Assembly: GCA_045536815.1 (NCBI GenBank)
Contig: JAZSOH010000003.1
Span: 1-52,003 of the forward strand
Length of the DNA stretch: 52,003 bases
Direction: 5' to 3'
DNA from: UMGS1279 sp045536815
GTDB taxonomy: Bacteria > Bacillota > Clostridia > Oscillospirales > Acutalibacteraceae
Below, piece by piece: positions 18,167 to 25,812 of this stretch. Both the position numbers and the translations under genes were made by a program. Under the pieces are notes generated by a model. It saw nothing but the letters and a program-made list of their open reading frames with translations, was not told the origin of the DNA and ran no database searches. Position 1 is the stretch's first letter, and the number at the start of each line of letters is the position of its first letter.

Positions 18167-18724
18167 ATGAGAATCAAAAAAATATTACTAATCGAAAATG
18201 ATATAAGGCACACAGAAAAGACCATAGAGATTATTAATGAATTAAATGATATGTACACTGTAAAAGGTAAATCATTTTTATATTCTCCTCAAAATGGTGA
18301 TAATGTAAATATGCTTCACGACAGAATAAAAGAATATATTACATCAGAATTCGAAAAAGACACATTTGATATTATAATGATAGATATGTTATTAGGCGGA
18401 GATTCAACCGAAAATCCCCTAGGCTTAAAATTGATACAAGAGTTATATGAGCTGCTTAAAGCAAAAAAAATAGTTGTATATACTGAGATGTCAAGCGAGG
18501 ATTTAGACAGGATAAAAGAGTATAATAAAGAAAAAGGATACTCTTTGAAAATCGTTAATAAACCGAATGGCTTTTCGGAAAATAGAGTATGTTGTAGTGG
18601 AGTAGAAAATAAAAAAACATTAAAATCAAAAGGAACTACTTGCGATTTGGATTTATGTAATCAAATTTCAAAGCTGAAATGTGATATGAAATGTGTTTAT
18701 TATGAAATGGAGGGAAAGGTATAA
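18167..18724 (+). CDS. Receiver-domain protein with Cys-rich tail
   Basis: A 185-residue CheY-like receiver: acidic pair E10/D12 after strand 1, phosphoacceptor D73 in IIMIDMLLGGD, T106 at the end of strand 4 and K132 in the NKP motif. An insertion of about 30 residues lies between strands 1 and 3. The last 45 residues form a Cys-rich tail (C142, C143, C159, C164, C172, C176) that could bind a metal; no DNA-binding output domain is present. The spacing before it is 46 bases with AAGGA upstream, and its stop TAA shares one base with the next ATG. With the GHKL modules of the upstream protein this suggests a phosphorelay or phospho-switch, though no kinase histidine was found. Confidence 0.75.
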   Translation: MRIKKILLIENDIRHTEKTIEIINELNDMYTVKGKSFLYSPQNGDNVNMLHDRIKEYITSEFEKDTFDIIMIDMLLGGDSTENPLGLKLIQELYELLKAKKIVVYTEMSSEDLDRIKEYNKEKGYSLKIVNKPNGFSENRVCCSGVENKKTLKSKGTTCDLDLCNQISKLKCDMKCVYYEMEGKV

Positions 18725-19767
18725 TGCAGTTTGAAAACATATCTCGAGGCTATAGTAATAAAACATACGAAAATATCATCAATGCTTTTTCAGTTGATAG
18801 TAAAATCAAAAGGAACACGAACTCTGCATTTCACTATACATCTTTTGAAAATTGTATAAAGATGTTAAAACCGCAAGATGACGGGAATGATGAAACTTAT
18901 TTAGAATTGTTTGCATCGCATTTTAATTTTATGAATGATACTAAGGAATTCCTAGAAGGACTGGAACATATAGTTCTGACTTTAAAAGGCATTGATGTAA
19001 CCGATCAACAAATAAAAAATACAATTGAAGATTTTAGAAAGCAGTTTGAAGAGATACATACCCTTCCATATAATTCTTTGCCTCCACATTACATAATATC
19101 CTTTAATACCGAATGTAACAGTCTTGCACAATGGAAGTATTATGGAAAAAACTGTGGTGTTGCCATAGAATATGATTTGAATAATTGCAAATACTCCAAC
19201 TTTAGTCTTTTTGATGAGTATGTAAGTCACGATTCTTACTATGTAAATTACAATAAAGAAGAACAAAAAATGGAGATTGAAAAAATATTGAATAACATAA
19301 TAAAATTAGATTCAAATAGTGAGAAAAATAAAGGCATACATTGCAAAAACATACTTCTACAGGCATGTGCCGCCGCATCATTTATGAAAGACAAAAACTA
19401 TATTGATGAAAATGAAGTGAGGTTATTGTTTGCTCCATATTATATGGACAACTCTCCAGAAACATCGACCGAGTGTTTACATAAGTTAATGAAAAAAGTC
19501 GAATATCGCCCCAGGGGAACCGAATATATAATTCCTTATTTGAGAATTCGGTTGAAATCTAAAATCGAAAATAAATATCCTATTAAGTCATTAACAGTAG
19601 GACCGGGTCAAAACCAGGAGTTAATATATAACAGCCTTATAATGTTTGTTCAATCCAATTTCCAAAAATCAACAAGCTTTAATAAACTTCCTGATGAGGA
19701 AGGCTGTATGTGTGTTGAGGTTAATGGTATTAAAATCAGGAAATCATTAATTCCTTTTAGAGGATAG
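18724..19767 (+). CDS. DUF2971 family protein
   Basis: 347 residues with the marks of DUF2971: an early FHYTSFENCIKML, then FNFMNDTKEFLEG (the FNDxxE-like motif), a central ISFNTECNSLAQWKYYGKNC (the CFS...mW..Y motif) and a C-terminal VGPGQNQ. The start overlaps the receiver gene stop (TAATG), so translation is coupled. DUF2971 proteins recur in bacterial defence and mobile regions, but their activity is not established. In this operon it is the best candidate for an effector enzyme, by position only. Confidence 0.8.
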   Translation: MQFENISRGYSNKTYENIINAFSVDSKIKRNTNSAFHYTSFENCIKMLKPQDDGNDETYLELFASHFNFMNDTKEFLEGLEHIVLTLKGIDVTDQQIKNTIEDFRKQFEEIHTLPYNSLPPHYIISFNTECNSLAQWKYYGKNCGVAIEYDLNNCKYSNFSLFDEYVSHDSYYVNYNKEEQKMEIEKILNNIIKLDSNSEKNKGIHCKNILLQACAAASFMKDKNYIDENEVRLLFAPYYMDNSPETSTECLHKLMKKVEYRPRGTEYIIPYLRIRLKSKIENKYPIKSLTVGPGQNQELIYNSLIMFVQSNFQKSTSFNKLPDEEGCMCVEVNGIKIRKSLIPFRG

Positions 19768-19839
19768 TCAAGTTAAAAAGATATGTCAAGCGATAATGAC
19801 GAACTATATTATGATTTAATTATTAGGAGGATAAATACA

Positions 19840-20250
19840 ATGGACAAATATTCTATTAGAGCAGCATATAAACGTTTAAAAAAACTAAATAAAGGCAACA
19901 AAGAACAAGCAATCGCAAAAGCAAGAATTGAAATTGACGAATATATATCTAATTCTGTAGTGGATAATGATTTTTACAAAAAATATTATGATATTAAAAG
20001 ACTAGTTCAGGTCCATAATACAATTTCGCCAAGTCTTTTAATGGGTTTATATACTGGAATGATAGTTACTGTTTCTTTTAGATTCTTGGATAGTAGGGAT
20101 ATTTTTGGATATCTAATTTTCCTTTTTTTTAGCGTAATAGTTTCTTATGCTGTATCAATTTGGTGTTTGGCTTCAGTACCAAATTGCATTCTATATCCAT
20201 ATATGTTAAAAAGAATGGAAGAAGTTGAAAAAGAAAAGGTGAAAGTTTAA
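19840..20250 (+). CDS. Small membrane protein closing the four-gene operon
   Basis: 136 residues from the ATG at 19840, chosen because a perfect AGGAGG lies 9 bases upstream; an ATG 19 codons earlier has only a poor ribosome binding site. The N-terminal 60 residues are basic and helical, followed by two membrane segments (about SPSLLMGLYTGMIVTVSF and IFGYLIFLFFSVIVSYAVSI) and a charged C-terminal tail. Two-helix membrane proteins at the end of conflict operons often act as membrane-damaging effectors, but nothing here proves that. No family was recognised. Confidence 0.65.
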   Translation: MDKYSIRAAYKRLKKLNKGNKEQAIAKARIEIDEYISNSVVDNDFYKKYYDIKRLVQVHNTISPSLLMGLYTGMIVTVSFRFLDSRDIFGYLIFLFFSVIVSYAVSIWCLASVPNCILYPYMLKRMEEVEKEKVKV

Positions 20251-20375
20251 CATATATCAAAAGTAGAATGAAATAACCTAGTATCTTTAAATTTGTATCT
20301 ACAAAACAAATTAGAACCTGAACATTTCAAGCACATAAATGATTTTATCTAAATCAAAAATGTTATATGTTAAAG

Positions 20376-20422
20376 ATTCAGAGGACTACAGAATTAATTA
20401 AAAAATCTGTAGTCCTCTGAAT
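20376..20422. terminator. Perfect 17-bp hairpin between convergent genes
   Basis: Arms 20376-20392 and 20406-20422 are exact inverses with an A-rich loop. It follows the four-gene operon on the plus strand and directly follows the stop of the 53-residue minus-strand ORF. T-runs are weak on both sides, so termination is likely but not certain. Confidence 0.6.
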
Positions 20423-20423
20423 T

Positions 20424-20585
20424 CTATCTTTCCAAACCTCCATCGCTTGCAACAAATAACGTCAATCCTAAACATATAAGAAAAGCGCCTGTTGCTGTTG
20501 ATGCCTTATATAATAAAGCGAAATATCCGGTTTGCAAATTTATTGCTATCATTAATACTAAAACAAATGCTTTAAAAATCTTCAT
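20424..20585 (-). CDS. Small hydrophobic protein, 53 residues
   Basis: A minus-strand ORF with a very good ribosome binding site (AAAGGAG, 7 bases before ATG). The product starts MKIFKAFVLVLMIAINLQTG and has two hydrophobic segments (about 5-18 and 33-46), so it is probably a small membrane protein or small hydrophobic peptide. It stands alone between two perfect hairpins (20376-20422 and 20628-20662) and next to tRNA-Leu. No family recognised; it could be a toxin-like peptide or an ordinary small membrane protein. Confidence 0.5.
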   Translation of the reverse strand: MKIFKAFVLVLMIAINLQTGYFALLYKASTATGAFLICLGLTLFVASDGGLER

Positions 20586-20627
20586 TTCAAATCTCCTTTA
20601 TGTACGAAAATTCTTTGAAACGAAGAA

Positions 20628-20662
20628 GTGGCAGTACAGAGCAAAACACACTGTACTGCCAC
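20628..20662. repeat. Perfect 12-bp hairpin upstream of the small hydrophobic ORF
   Basis: GTGGCAGTACAG (20628-20639) and its inverse (20651-20662) flank an 11-base loop. It lies just upstream of the 53-residue ORF on its strand and could be a leader structure or a terminator without a strong T-run. Confidence 0.45.
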
Positions 20663-20698
20663 AAACAAAGGCTTATTTAACATCTTTTAAGAAAACAA

Positions 20699-20740
20699 CA
20701 AACCCGAACGTTTCACCGATTGGTAAAAGGTTCGGGTTTG
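20699..20740 (-). terminator. Terminator after tRNA-Leu
   Basis: CAAACCCGAAC (20699-20709) pairs with GTTCGGGTTTG (20730-20740). On the minus strand it follows tRNA-Leu by 7 bases and continues into TTGTTTTCTT. Confidence 0.75.
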
Positions 20741-20747
20741 AATGCTT

Positions 20748-20831
20748 TGGTGCGGGTGACAGGAATTGAACCTGCACGTCGGGGACACTAGATCCTAAGT
20801 CTAGCGCGTCTGCCAGTTCCGCCACACCCGC
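20748..20831 (-). tRNA. tRNA-Leu(TAG)
   Basis: An 84-base tRNA with 7-bp acceptor GCGGGTG/CACCCGC, the long variable arm of leucine tRNAs, anticodon loop CTTAGGA (anticodon TAG) and encoded CCA. Its 3' end faces the accessory region. Confidence 0.93.
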
Positions 20832-20957
20832 ATATTAAAATAATAAAAAATCTTTTTAACCTCAAAAAGACAATATGTATTATAACTTATTGCTTTGCTT
20901 TTGTCAAGAGATTTTTTTAATGTTTAGATAGAATTTTCTACAAATAACTTTAAAAAT

Positions 20958-20997
20958 TAAAGCCGCTTAGGTCATTTCCTAAGTGGCTTTATTTTTT
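20958..20997. terminator. Terminator of the argS operon
   Basis: A 14-bp stem with one mismatch (20958-20971/20978-20991) and a 6-base loop, followed by T-runs on both strands; it ends argS on the minus strand. Confidence 0.85.
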
Positions 20998-21001
20998 CAG
21001 T

Positions 21002-22687
21002 TTACATTTCAGTTGGTGCATCAATTTTAAGCATTCTTAAAACATTTGCAACCGTTATTTTTGTTGCAAGGCAAAGGTTAAGACGAGCCTGCATTAGACC
21101 TTCCTCCTCGCCCTTTACCCTACAAGAATTATAGAACTTGTGAAAAAGTGTTGCAAGGTCATACGCATAGCGTGTAAGATAGGCGGGGTCAAAGCCCTCA
21201 GCCGCATTTACAATGGTTTCGGGAAGGGTTGAAATATATCTGATAAGTTCCCTTTCTTCAGGTGCCTTCAAACAGTCAAGGTCTTTGCTTGAAACCTTAT
21301 TAGGCTCAATACCCTCGGCGCTAAGATTTCTTAAAATACTACAAATTCTAGCGTGGGCATACTGAACATAATAAACAGGGTTTTGACTAGACTGCTCAAC
21401 CGCTAAATCAAGGTCAAACTCAAGATGAGTATTTGGCTCTTTAGAATTAAACACATAACGTGCGGCATCAATTGGCACCTCATCAAGCAAGGTTTCAAGA
21501 GTAACCGCTTTGCCCGAACGTTTTGAAAGCTTATAAGTCTCGCCGTTTTTAACTAGGCGAACCATTTGCATAATAACAATTTTAAGTCTGTTAGCGTCAA
21601 CGCCAAGCGCCGTTAAAGCTGCCATCATACGCGCGATATAACCGTGATGGTCGGCGCCCAAAATATCGATAGCCAAATCGAAATTACGGGTAACAAGTTT
21701 ATCGTAATGATAAGCAATATCCGGAACAAGATAGGTTGGTACACCGTTTGCGCGGAGAAGCACCCTATCCTTTTCGTCGCCAAACTCGGTCGATTTAAGC
21801 CAAAGGGCTCCCTCACTCTCATAGGTATACCCCGACTTTTTAAGCTTTTCAATAATTTCCTCAACCTTGCCGCTTTCGTGCAGACTGCTTTCATGATACC
21901 AACAGTCATAATTTATTCTATACTTTGAAAGGTCGTCTTTGAGTTTTTGAATATTTTTAGGAAGCGCAAAATCGCAAAGCGCATTTTGCCTTTCCTCTGC
22001 CGAAGTGTTAACATATTTATCGCCGTGAATTTCGGCAAACGCCTTAGCGTGATTTATAATATCCTCGCCAAGATATGCGTCCTCAGGGATTTCTACACTG
22101 CTATCGAAAAGCTGCAAATATCTTGCTTCCAAAGAAATTTTGAATTTATTTATCTGATTACCTGCATCGTTAACATAAAACTCTCTTTTAACGTCAAAAC
22201 CTGCCCAGTCGTATGCCGCGGCAATAGAATCACCGAGTGCGCCGCCCCTTGCATTACCAATATGCATGGGTCCTGTCGGGTTGGCCGACACGAATTCAAC
22301 CAAAACACTTTTGCCCTTACCATAATCGCTTCTGCCGTAGTTATCGCCGCTTTCAAGCACGCTAAGCACTGTATCACTATAAAAGCTATCAGACAAAAAG
22401 ATATTTATAAATCCCGGACCTGCGATTTCAAGTTTTTCAACATAACCGCCAGTTGAAATGTTTGAAATAAGTGTCTCTGCAATCATTCTTGGCGCCTTTT
22501 TAAGTGCCCTTGCCCAAACCATAGCGGCATTAACTGCAAAATCGCCGTGGCTTCTATCTGCAGGTACTTCTACCGAAAAATCGGGCAATATTTCACTTGG
22601 AAAATCGCCACTTGAAACGGCCTTTCCTGCCGCGTCAAGTATCATTTCCCTTATCTCACTTTTAACCTTTTTTAAAACATCTGCCAT
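21002..22687 (-). CDS. argS: Arginyl-tRNA synthetase
   Basis: 561 residues, a usual length for bacterial ArgS. It charges tRNA-Arg with arginine in the cytoplasm. The N-terminal Add-1-type domain is followed by the class I signature FVSANPTGPMHIGNARGG with HIGN at 142-145, a KLSKRSG (KMSKS-like) loop and the C-terminal helical anticodon-binding domain. The upstream DUF1934 gene ends 2 bases before it, and its ribosome binding site (GAGGG) overlaps that gene's end. The argS/DUF1934 pairing is known from other Firmicutes (ywiB-argS in Bacillus subtilis). Confidence 0.97.
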   Translation of the reverse strand: MADVLKKVKSEIREMILDAAGKAVSSGDFPSEILPDFSVEVPADRSHGDFAVNAAMVWARALKKAPRMIAETLISNISTGGYVEKLEIAGPGFINIFLSDSFYSDTVLSVLESGDNYGRSDYGKGKSVLVEFVSANPTGPMHIGNARGGALGDSIAAAYDWAGFDVKREFYVNDAGNQINKFKISLEARYLQLFDSSVEIPEDAYLGEDIINHAKAFAEIHGDKYVNTSAEERQNALCDFALPKNIQKLKDDLSKYRINYDCWYHESSLHESGKVEEIIEKLKKSGYTYESEGALWLKSTEFGDEKDRVLLRANGVPTYLVPDIAYHYDKLVTRNFDLAIDILGADHHGYIARMMAALTALGVDANRLKIVIMQMVRLVKNGETYKLSKRSGKAVTLETLLDEVPIDAARYVFNSKEPNTHLEFDLDLAVEQSSQNPVYYVQYAHARICSILRNLSAEGIEPNKVSSKDLDCLKAPEERELIRYISTLPETIVNAAEGFDPAYLTRYAYDLATLFHKFYNSCRVKGEEEGLMQARLNLCLATKITVANVLRMLKIDAPTEM

Positions 22688-22689
22688 TT

Positions 22690-23109
22690 TTAAGCTTCCC
22701 TCACTGATACATATATTTCATTTTTATTTATTTCAGAGTTATTAACATCAACCGAATATTTTACCGACAATTTGCCACCATCTTCGGTAAGGTTGTTTAC
22801 AACCTCTTCGCCGAAAAAGCCCATTGTCATTCTACCAAAAGGCGTCTCATAAAGGCTATTACACCTTTTGCCCTTCTCAACAGTAAACTTTGACCTGTAA
22901 GCTCCGCTACGGCTTATTGTAACTACCTTTCCTTTAACCTTAATTGAGGTATTGACTACCCCAAACTCGTCTGACATCATAGAGTCTTCATAGGTGATTA
23001 AAAAGGCACCGTCTCTCACCGCAAAATTGCCTTCTGTGGTAAGTTCTAACTCAGTTTTGTCCTCTTCATTTATTTGAACGGTTTTAACCGTAATTAACAC
23101 ATCTTTCAT
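22690..23109 (-). CDS. DUF1934 (YwiB-like) protein
   Basis: 139 residues from the ATG at 23109; a TTG four codons upstream would overlap murI more. Beta-rich, probably a small calycin-like barrel as described for the YwiB family, with the characteristic GAFLITYEDS and ETPFGRMTMG segments. It lies between murI and argS in one operon; murI ends 2 bases before or overlaps it depending on the start. Function unknown; the family is linked by context to argS. Confidence 0.85.
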   Translation of the reverse strand: MKDVLITVKTVQINEEDKTELELTTEGNFAVRDGAFLITYEDSMMSDEFGVVNTSIKVKGKVVTISRSGAYRSKFTVEKGKRCNSLYETPFGRMTMGFFGEEVVNNLTEDGGKLSVKYSVDVNNSEINKNEIYVSVREA

Positions 23110-23110
23110 T

Positions 23111-23914
23111 TTAAAGCTCAATATCTACTTTCTCTACTAAATCTTCAATATCATAACCTAAAAGGCTTTTAGCAATTTTTGAAAAAGAGTCTACCCTATC
23201 GCTAACAAAATATTTATCCTGAACTTTTTCTTCAGAAAAACTACCTGTCTTAACAAGGGCCTCTTTAACCTTCTTAGCAACCGATACGCCCATATTTATA
23301 AGAGTTACCTCATCGCCCATTATCTCTTTAATAATATCGTAAAGAGCAGGATAATGTGTACAACCCAAAATAAGAGTATCAACACCCGCCGCCTTAATAT
23401 CTTTCAAATAATTTTCGGCAATAAGCCTTGTTACTGTATTATCTTTTTCGATAAAGCCTTCTTCAACAAGGGGCACAAAAAGTGGGCAAGCCTTTGAAAA
23501 AATCTCAGCACCGGGTATAAGGCTTAGTATTTTTCTTTTGTGTGCCTCGCTTTTAATAGTGGCCGATGTTCCGATAATACCAATCTTCCCGTTTTTTGTT
23601 ACGGATGCGGCATTTTCTGCAGCAGGGTTTACAACATCAAAAAAAGGTACGGGCAAACCTTCGGCAGTTTTGGCGGCAACCGAAGAAACTGTTCCGCAAG
23701 CGGCAATAATAAGCTTCACATTATTCTTAATAAGAAAAGCTTCATCCTCTTTTGCGTATTTAATAATGGTTTCCTCACTTTTTGAACCGTAAGGAACTCT
23801 ACTTGTATCACCAAAATAAACTATACTTTCATTTGCCATTATCTTTTTAAGTTCTTTAACAACTGTAAGACCGCCAAGTCCCGAATCGAAAACGCCTATA
23901 GGTCTATTATCCAC
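23111..23914 (-). CDS. murI: Glutamate racemase
   Basis: 267 residues. It interconverts L- and D-glutamate to supply D-Glu for peptidoglycan. The sequence shows FDSGLGGL near the N-terminus, GDTSRVPYG at 35-43, the first catalytic cysteine C73 in AACGTVSS and the second C184 in GCTHYP. In most family members the first motif reads ACNTA, so the Asn is replaced by Gly here. It is the first gene of the murI-DUF1934-argS operon behind a clear promoter at 23955-23983. Confidence 0.95.
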   Translation of the reverse strand: MDNRPIGVFDSGLGGLTVVKELKKIMANESIVYFGDTSRVPYGSKSEETIIKYAKEDEAFLIKNNVKLIIAACGTVSSVAAKTAEGLPVPFFDVVNPAAENAASVTKNGKIGIIGTSATIKSEAHKRKILSLIPGAEIFSKACPLFVPLVEEGFIEKDNTVTRLIAENYLKDIKAAGVDTLILGCTHYPALYDIIKEIMGDEVTLINMGVSVAKKVKEALVKTGSFSEEKVQDKYFVSDRVDSFSKIAKSLLGYDIEDLVEKVDIEL

Positions 23915-23954
23915 CGCTTTTTCACCGCCGTTTACACATAAAATTACATTTTAT

Positions 23955-23983
23955 ATAATAACATATTTACGTCCATTATTCAA
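23955..23983 (-). promoter_or_regulatory. Promoter of murI-DUF1934-argS
   Basis: On the minus strand TTGAAT (23978-23983), 17 bp, TATTAT (23955-23960). Confidence 0.65.
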
Positions 23984-23996
23984 GCATTATTCAAAA

Positions 23997-24036
23997 ATAA
24001 AAAAGTTCTGCACCCCTTTTGGAGTGCAGAACTTAA
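23997..24036 (-). terminator. Terminator of the hydrogenase operon
   Basis: AAGTTCTGCAC and its inverse form a stem around 24003-24034 with a short loop; on the minus strand TTTTTTATTTTT follows. Confidence 0.9.
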
Positions 24037-24049
24037 AAATTTTCTAAAA

Positions 24050-25795
24050 CTATTTAATATAGTCTTTTGAACGGTCTACATAAGATGTGTGTAAAATCTT
24101 ATGTGCCTTATGGCTACCGGGTTTCTCAAGATACTCTGCATAGAGCTTTTTAATCATAGGATTATCGTGAGATTTACGAATAGCCTTAGAAGAATCATCA
24201 TTATAAAGTGCAGCTGCTCTGATAGCCTTAAGGTCGGTAAAGCTACGAACAGAAGCAGGTTGATGAGGCTGACCGCCACCATTTACACAACCGCCGGGGC
24301 AACCCATAATCTCAATGAAATGGAATTGCTCGCCATTTTTAACGCGGTTAAGAAGTACATGAGCAGCAGACATACCACTTGCAACTGCAACCTTAACATC
24401 CATACCGCCAACATTCAGTGTTGCCTCTTTAATAGGTGCGGTACCACGAACAGCGCTGAAGTTAACATCGTCAAGCTCTTTACCTGTGATGGTTTCAACT
24501 GCAGTACGAAGAGCAGCCTCCATAACACCACCGGTTGCACCGAAGATAACGCTAGCGCCTGTGCTTTCGCCGAGAGGATTATCAAAAGCTTCATCAGGAA
24601 GCATATTAAAGTTGATAGAAGCCTTTTGAATCATACGAGCAAGCTCTCTTGTTGTGATAGAAATATCAACATCAGGAACACCTGCTGCGTTTTGGTCATC
24701 ACGGTCTACTTCGAACTTCTTAGCAGTACAAGGCATAACAGATACAGAAACTATATCTTTGGGGTCGATGCCGTTTGTTTCGGCATACCAAGTTTTAATG
24801 ATAGCACCGAACATCTGTTGAGGAGATTTACAGCTGGAAACATTCTCTAAAAGGTCGGGGTGATACATTTCGCAGAACTTAACCCAACCAGGTGAACAAG
24901 AAGTAATAAGAGGAAGCTTTCCGCCATTTTTAACCCTTTCAACAAACTCGTTAGCCTCTTCCATAATGGTAAGGTCGGCTGCAAAGTCGGTATCAAATAC
25001 CTTGTCAAAGCCAAGGCGACGAAGCGCAGCAACCATTTTGCCCTCAACATTTGTGCCAACAGGCATATCAAATGCTTCACCAAGAGTTGCGCGGATAGAA
25101 GGAGCAGTCTGAACAACAACATGCTTTGTGGGGTCGGCAAGAGCTGCAAATACCTTTTCGGTATCGTCCCTTTCAGCAAGTGCGCCTGTGGGGCAGTTAA
25201 CAATACACTGACCACAAGAAATACAAGCAACCTCGTTGAGCTTTTTCTCAAAAGCGCAACCAATTTCGGTCATAAATCCACGATTGTTTGCGCCAATAAC
25301 GCCAACAAACTGTTGGTTACAAGCAGCAACACAACGGCGGCAAAGGATACATTTATTGTTATCACGAATCATATGAGCGGCAGAACGGTCAATCTCATAA
25401 ACGGTTTTTTCGCCGTCATACTTGCCTTCATCCTCAACACCTAAGTCGTGGCAAAGAGCTTGAAGCTCACATTTTCCGCTTCTTGTACAAGAAAGACATT
25501 TACGGTCATGTGTAGAAAGAATAAGCTCAAGAGTTTTCTTTCTAGCATTAAGCACACGAGGAGTATTAGTGAAAATTTCCATACCCTCGGAAACGGGATA
25601 TACACAAGAAGCAACAAGGCTTCTTGCACCCTTAACCTCAACAACACAAATACGGCAAGCACCGATTTCGTTAAGGTCCTTCATATGGCAAAGTGTAGGA
25701 ATAACAATTCCAAATTTGCGGGCTGCCTCTAAAATAGTTGTACCCTCAGATACTGTTAGGGGCATACCATTAATTTTAATGTTAATTTCTTTCAT
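24050..25795 (-). CDS. hndD: [FeFe] hydrogenase catalytic subunit (HndD/HydA-type)
   Basis: 581 residues. It makes or takes up H2 at the H-cluster in the cytoplasm. In order: an N-terminal [2Fe-2S] ferredoxin domain (C36, C47, C50, C64), a His-ligated cluster region (HDRKCLSC to C115), two [4Fe-4S] clusters (about 149-160 and 191-201), and the H-cluster domain with TSCSPGW (C300), MPCTAKK (C355) and MGCPGGCVNGGGQP (C499, C503). The last residues form the small-subunit-like tail. With the NuoF-like and NuoE-like genes upstream it forms a multimeric NAD-linked, probably electron-bifurcating hydrogenase. Last gene of the operon. Confidence 0.95.
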   Translation of the reverse strand: MKEINIKINGMPLTVSEGTTILEAARKFGIVIPTLCHMKDLNEIGACRICVVEVKGARSLVASCVYPVSEGMEIFTNTPRVLNARKKTLELILSTHDRKCLSCTRSGKCELQALCHDLGVEDEGKYDGEKTVYEIDRSAAHMIRDNNKCILCRRCVAACNQQFVGVIGANNRGFMTEIGCAFEKKLNEVACISCGQCIVNCPTGALAERDDTEKVFAALADPTKHVVVQTAPSIRATLGEAFDMPVGTNVEGKMVAALRRLGFDKVFDTDFAADLTIMEEANEFVERVKNGGKLPLITSCSPGWVKFCEMYHPDLLENVSSCKSPQQMFGAIIKTWYAETNGIDPKDIVSVSVMPCTAKKFEVDRDDQNAAGVPDVDISITTRELARMIQKASINFNMLPDEAFDNPLGESTGASVIFGATGGVMEAALRTAVETITGKELDDVNFSAVRGTAPIKEATLNVGGMDVKVAVASGMSAAHVLLNRVKNGEQFHFIEIMGCPGGCVNGGGQPHQPASVRSFTDLKAIRAAALYNDDSSKAIRKSHDNPMIKKLYAEYLEKPGSHKAHKILHTSYVDRSKDYIK

Positions 25796-25812
25796 TTTGG
25801 TACACTCCCTTC

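Noticed and set aside
24101..24850. 249-residue plus-strand ORF opposite the hydrogenase gene
   Set aside because: Exact shadow of the HydA coding frame; no RBS and Cys/Asn/Thr-biased composition.
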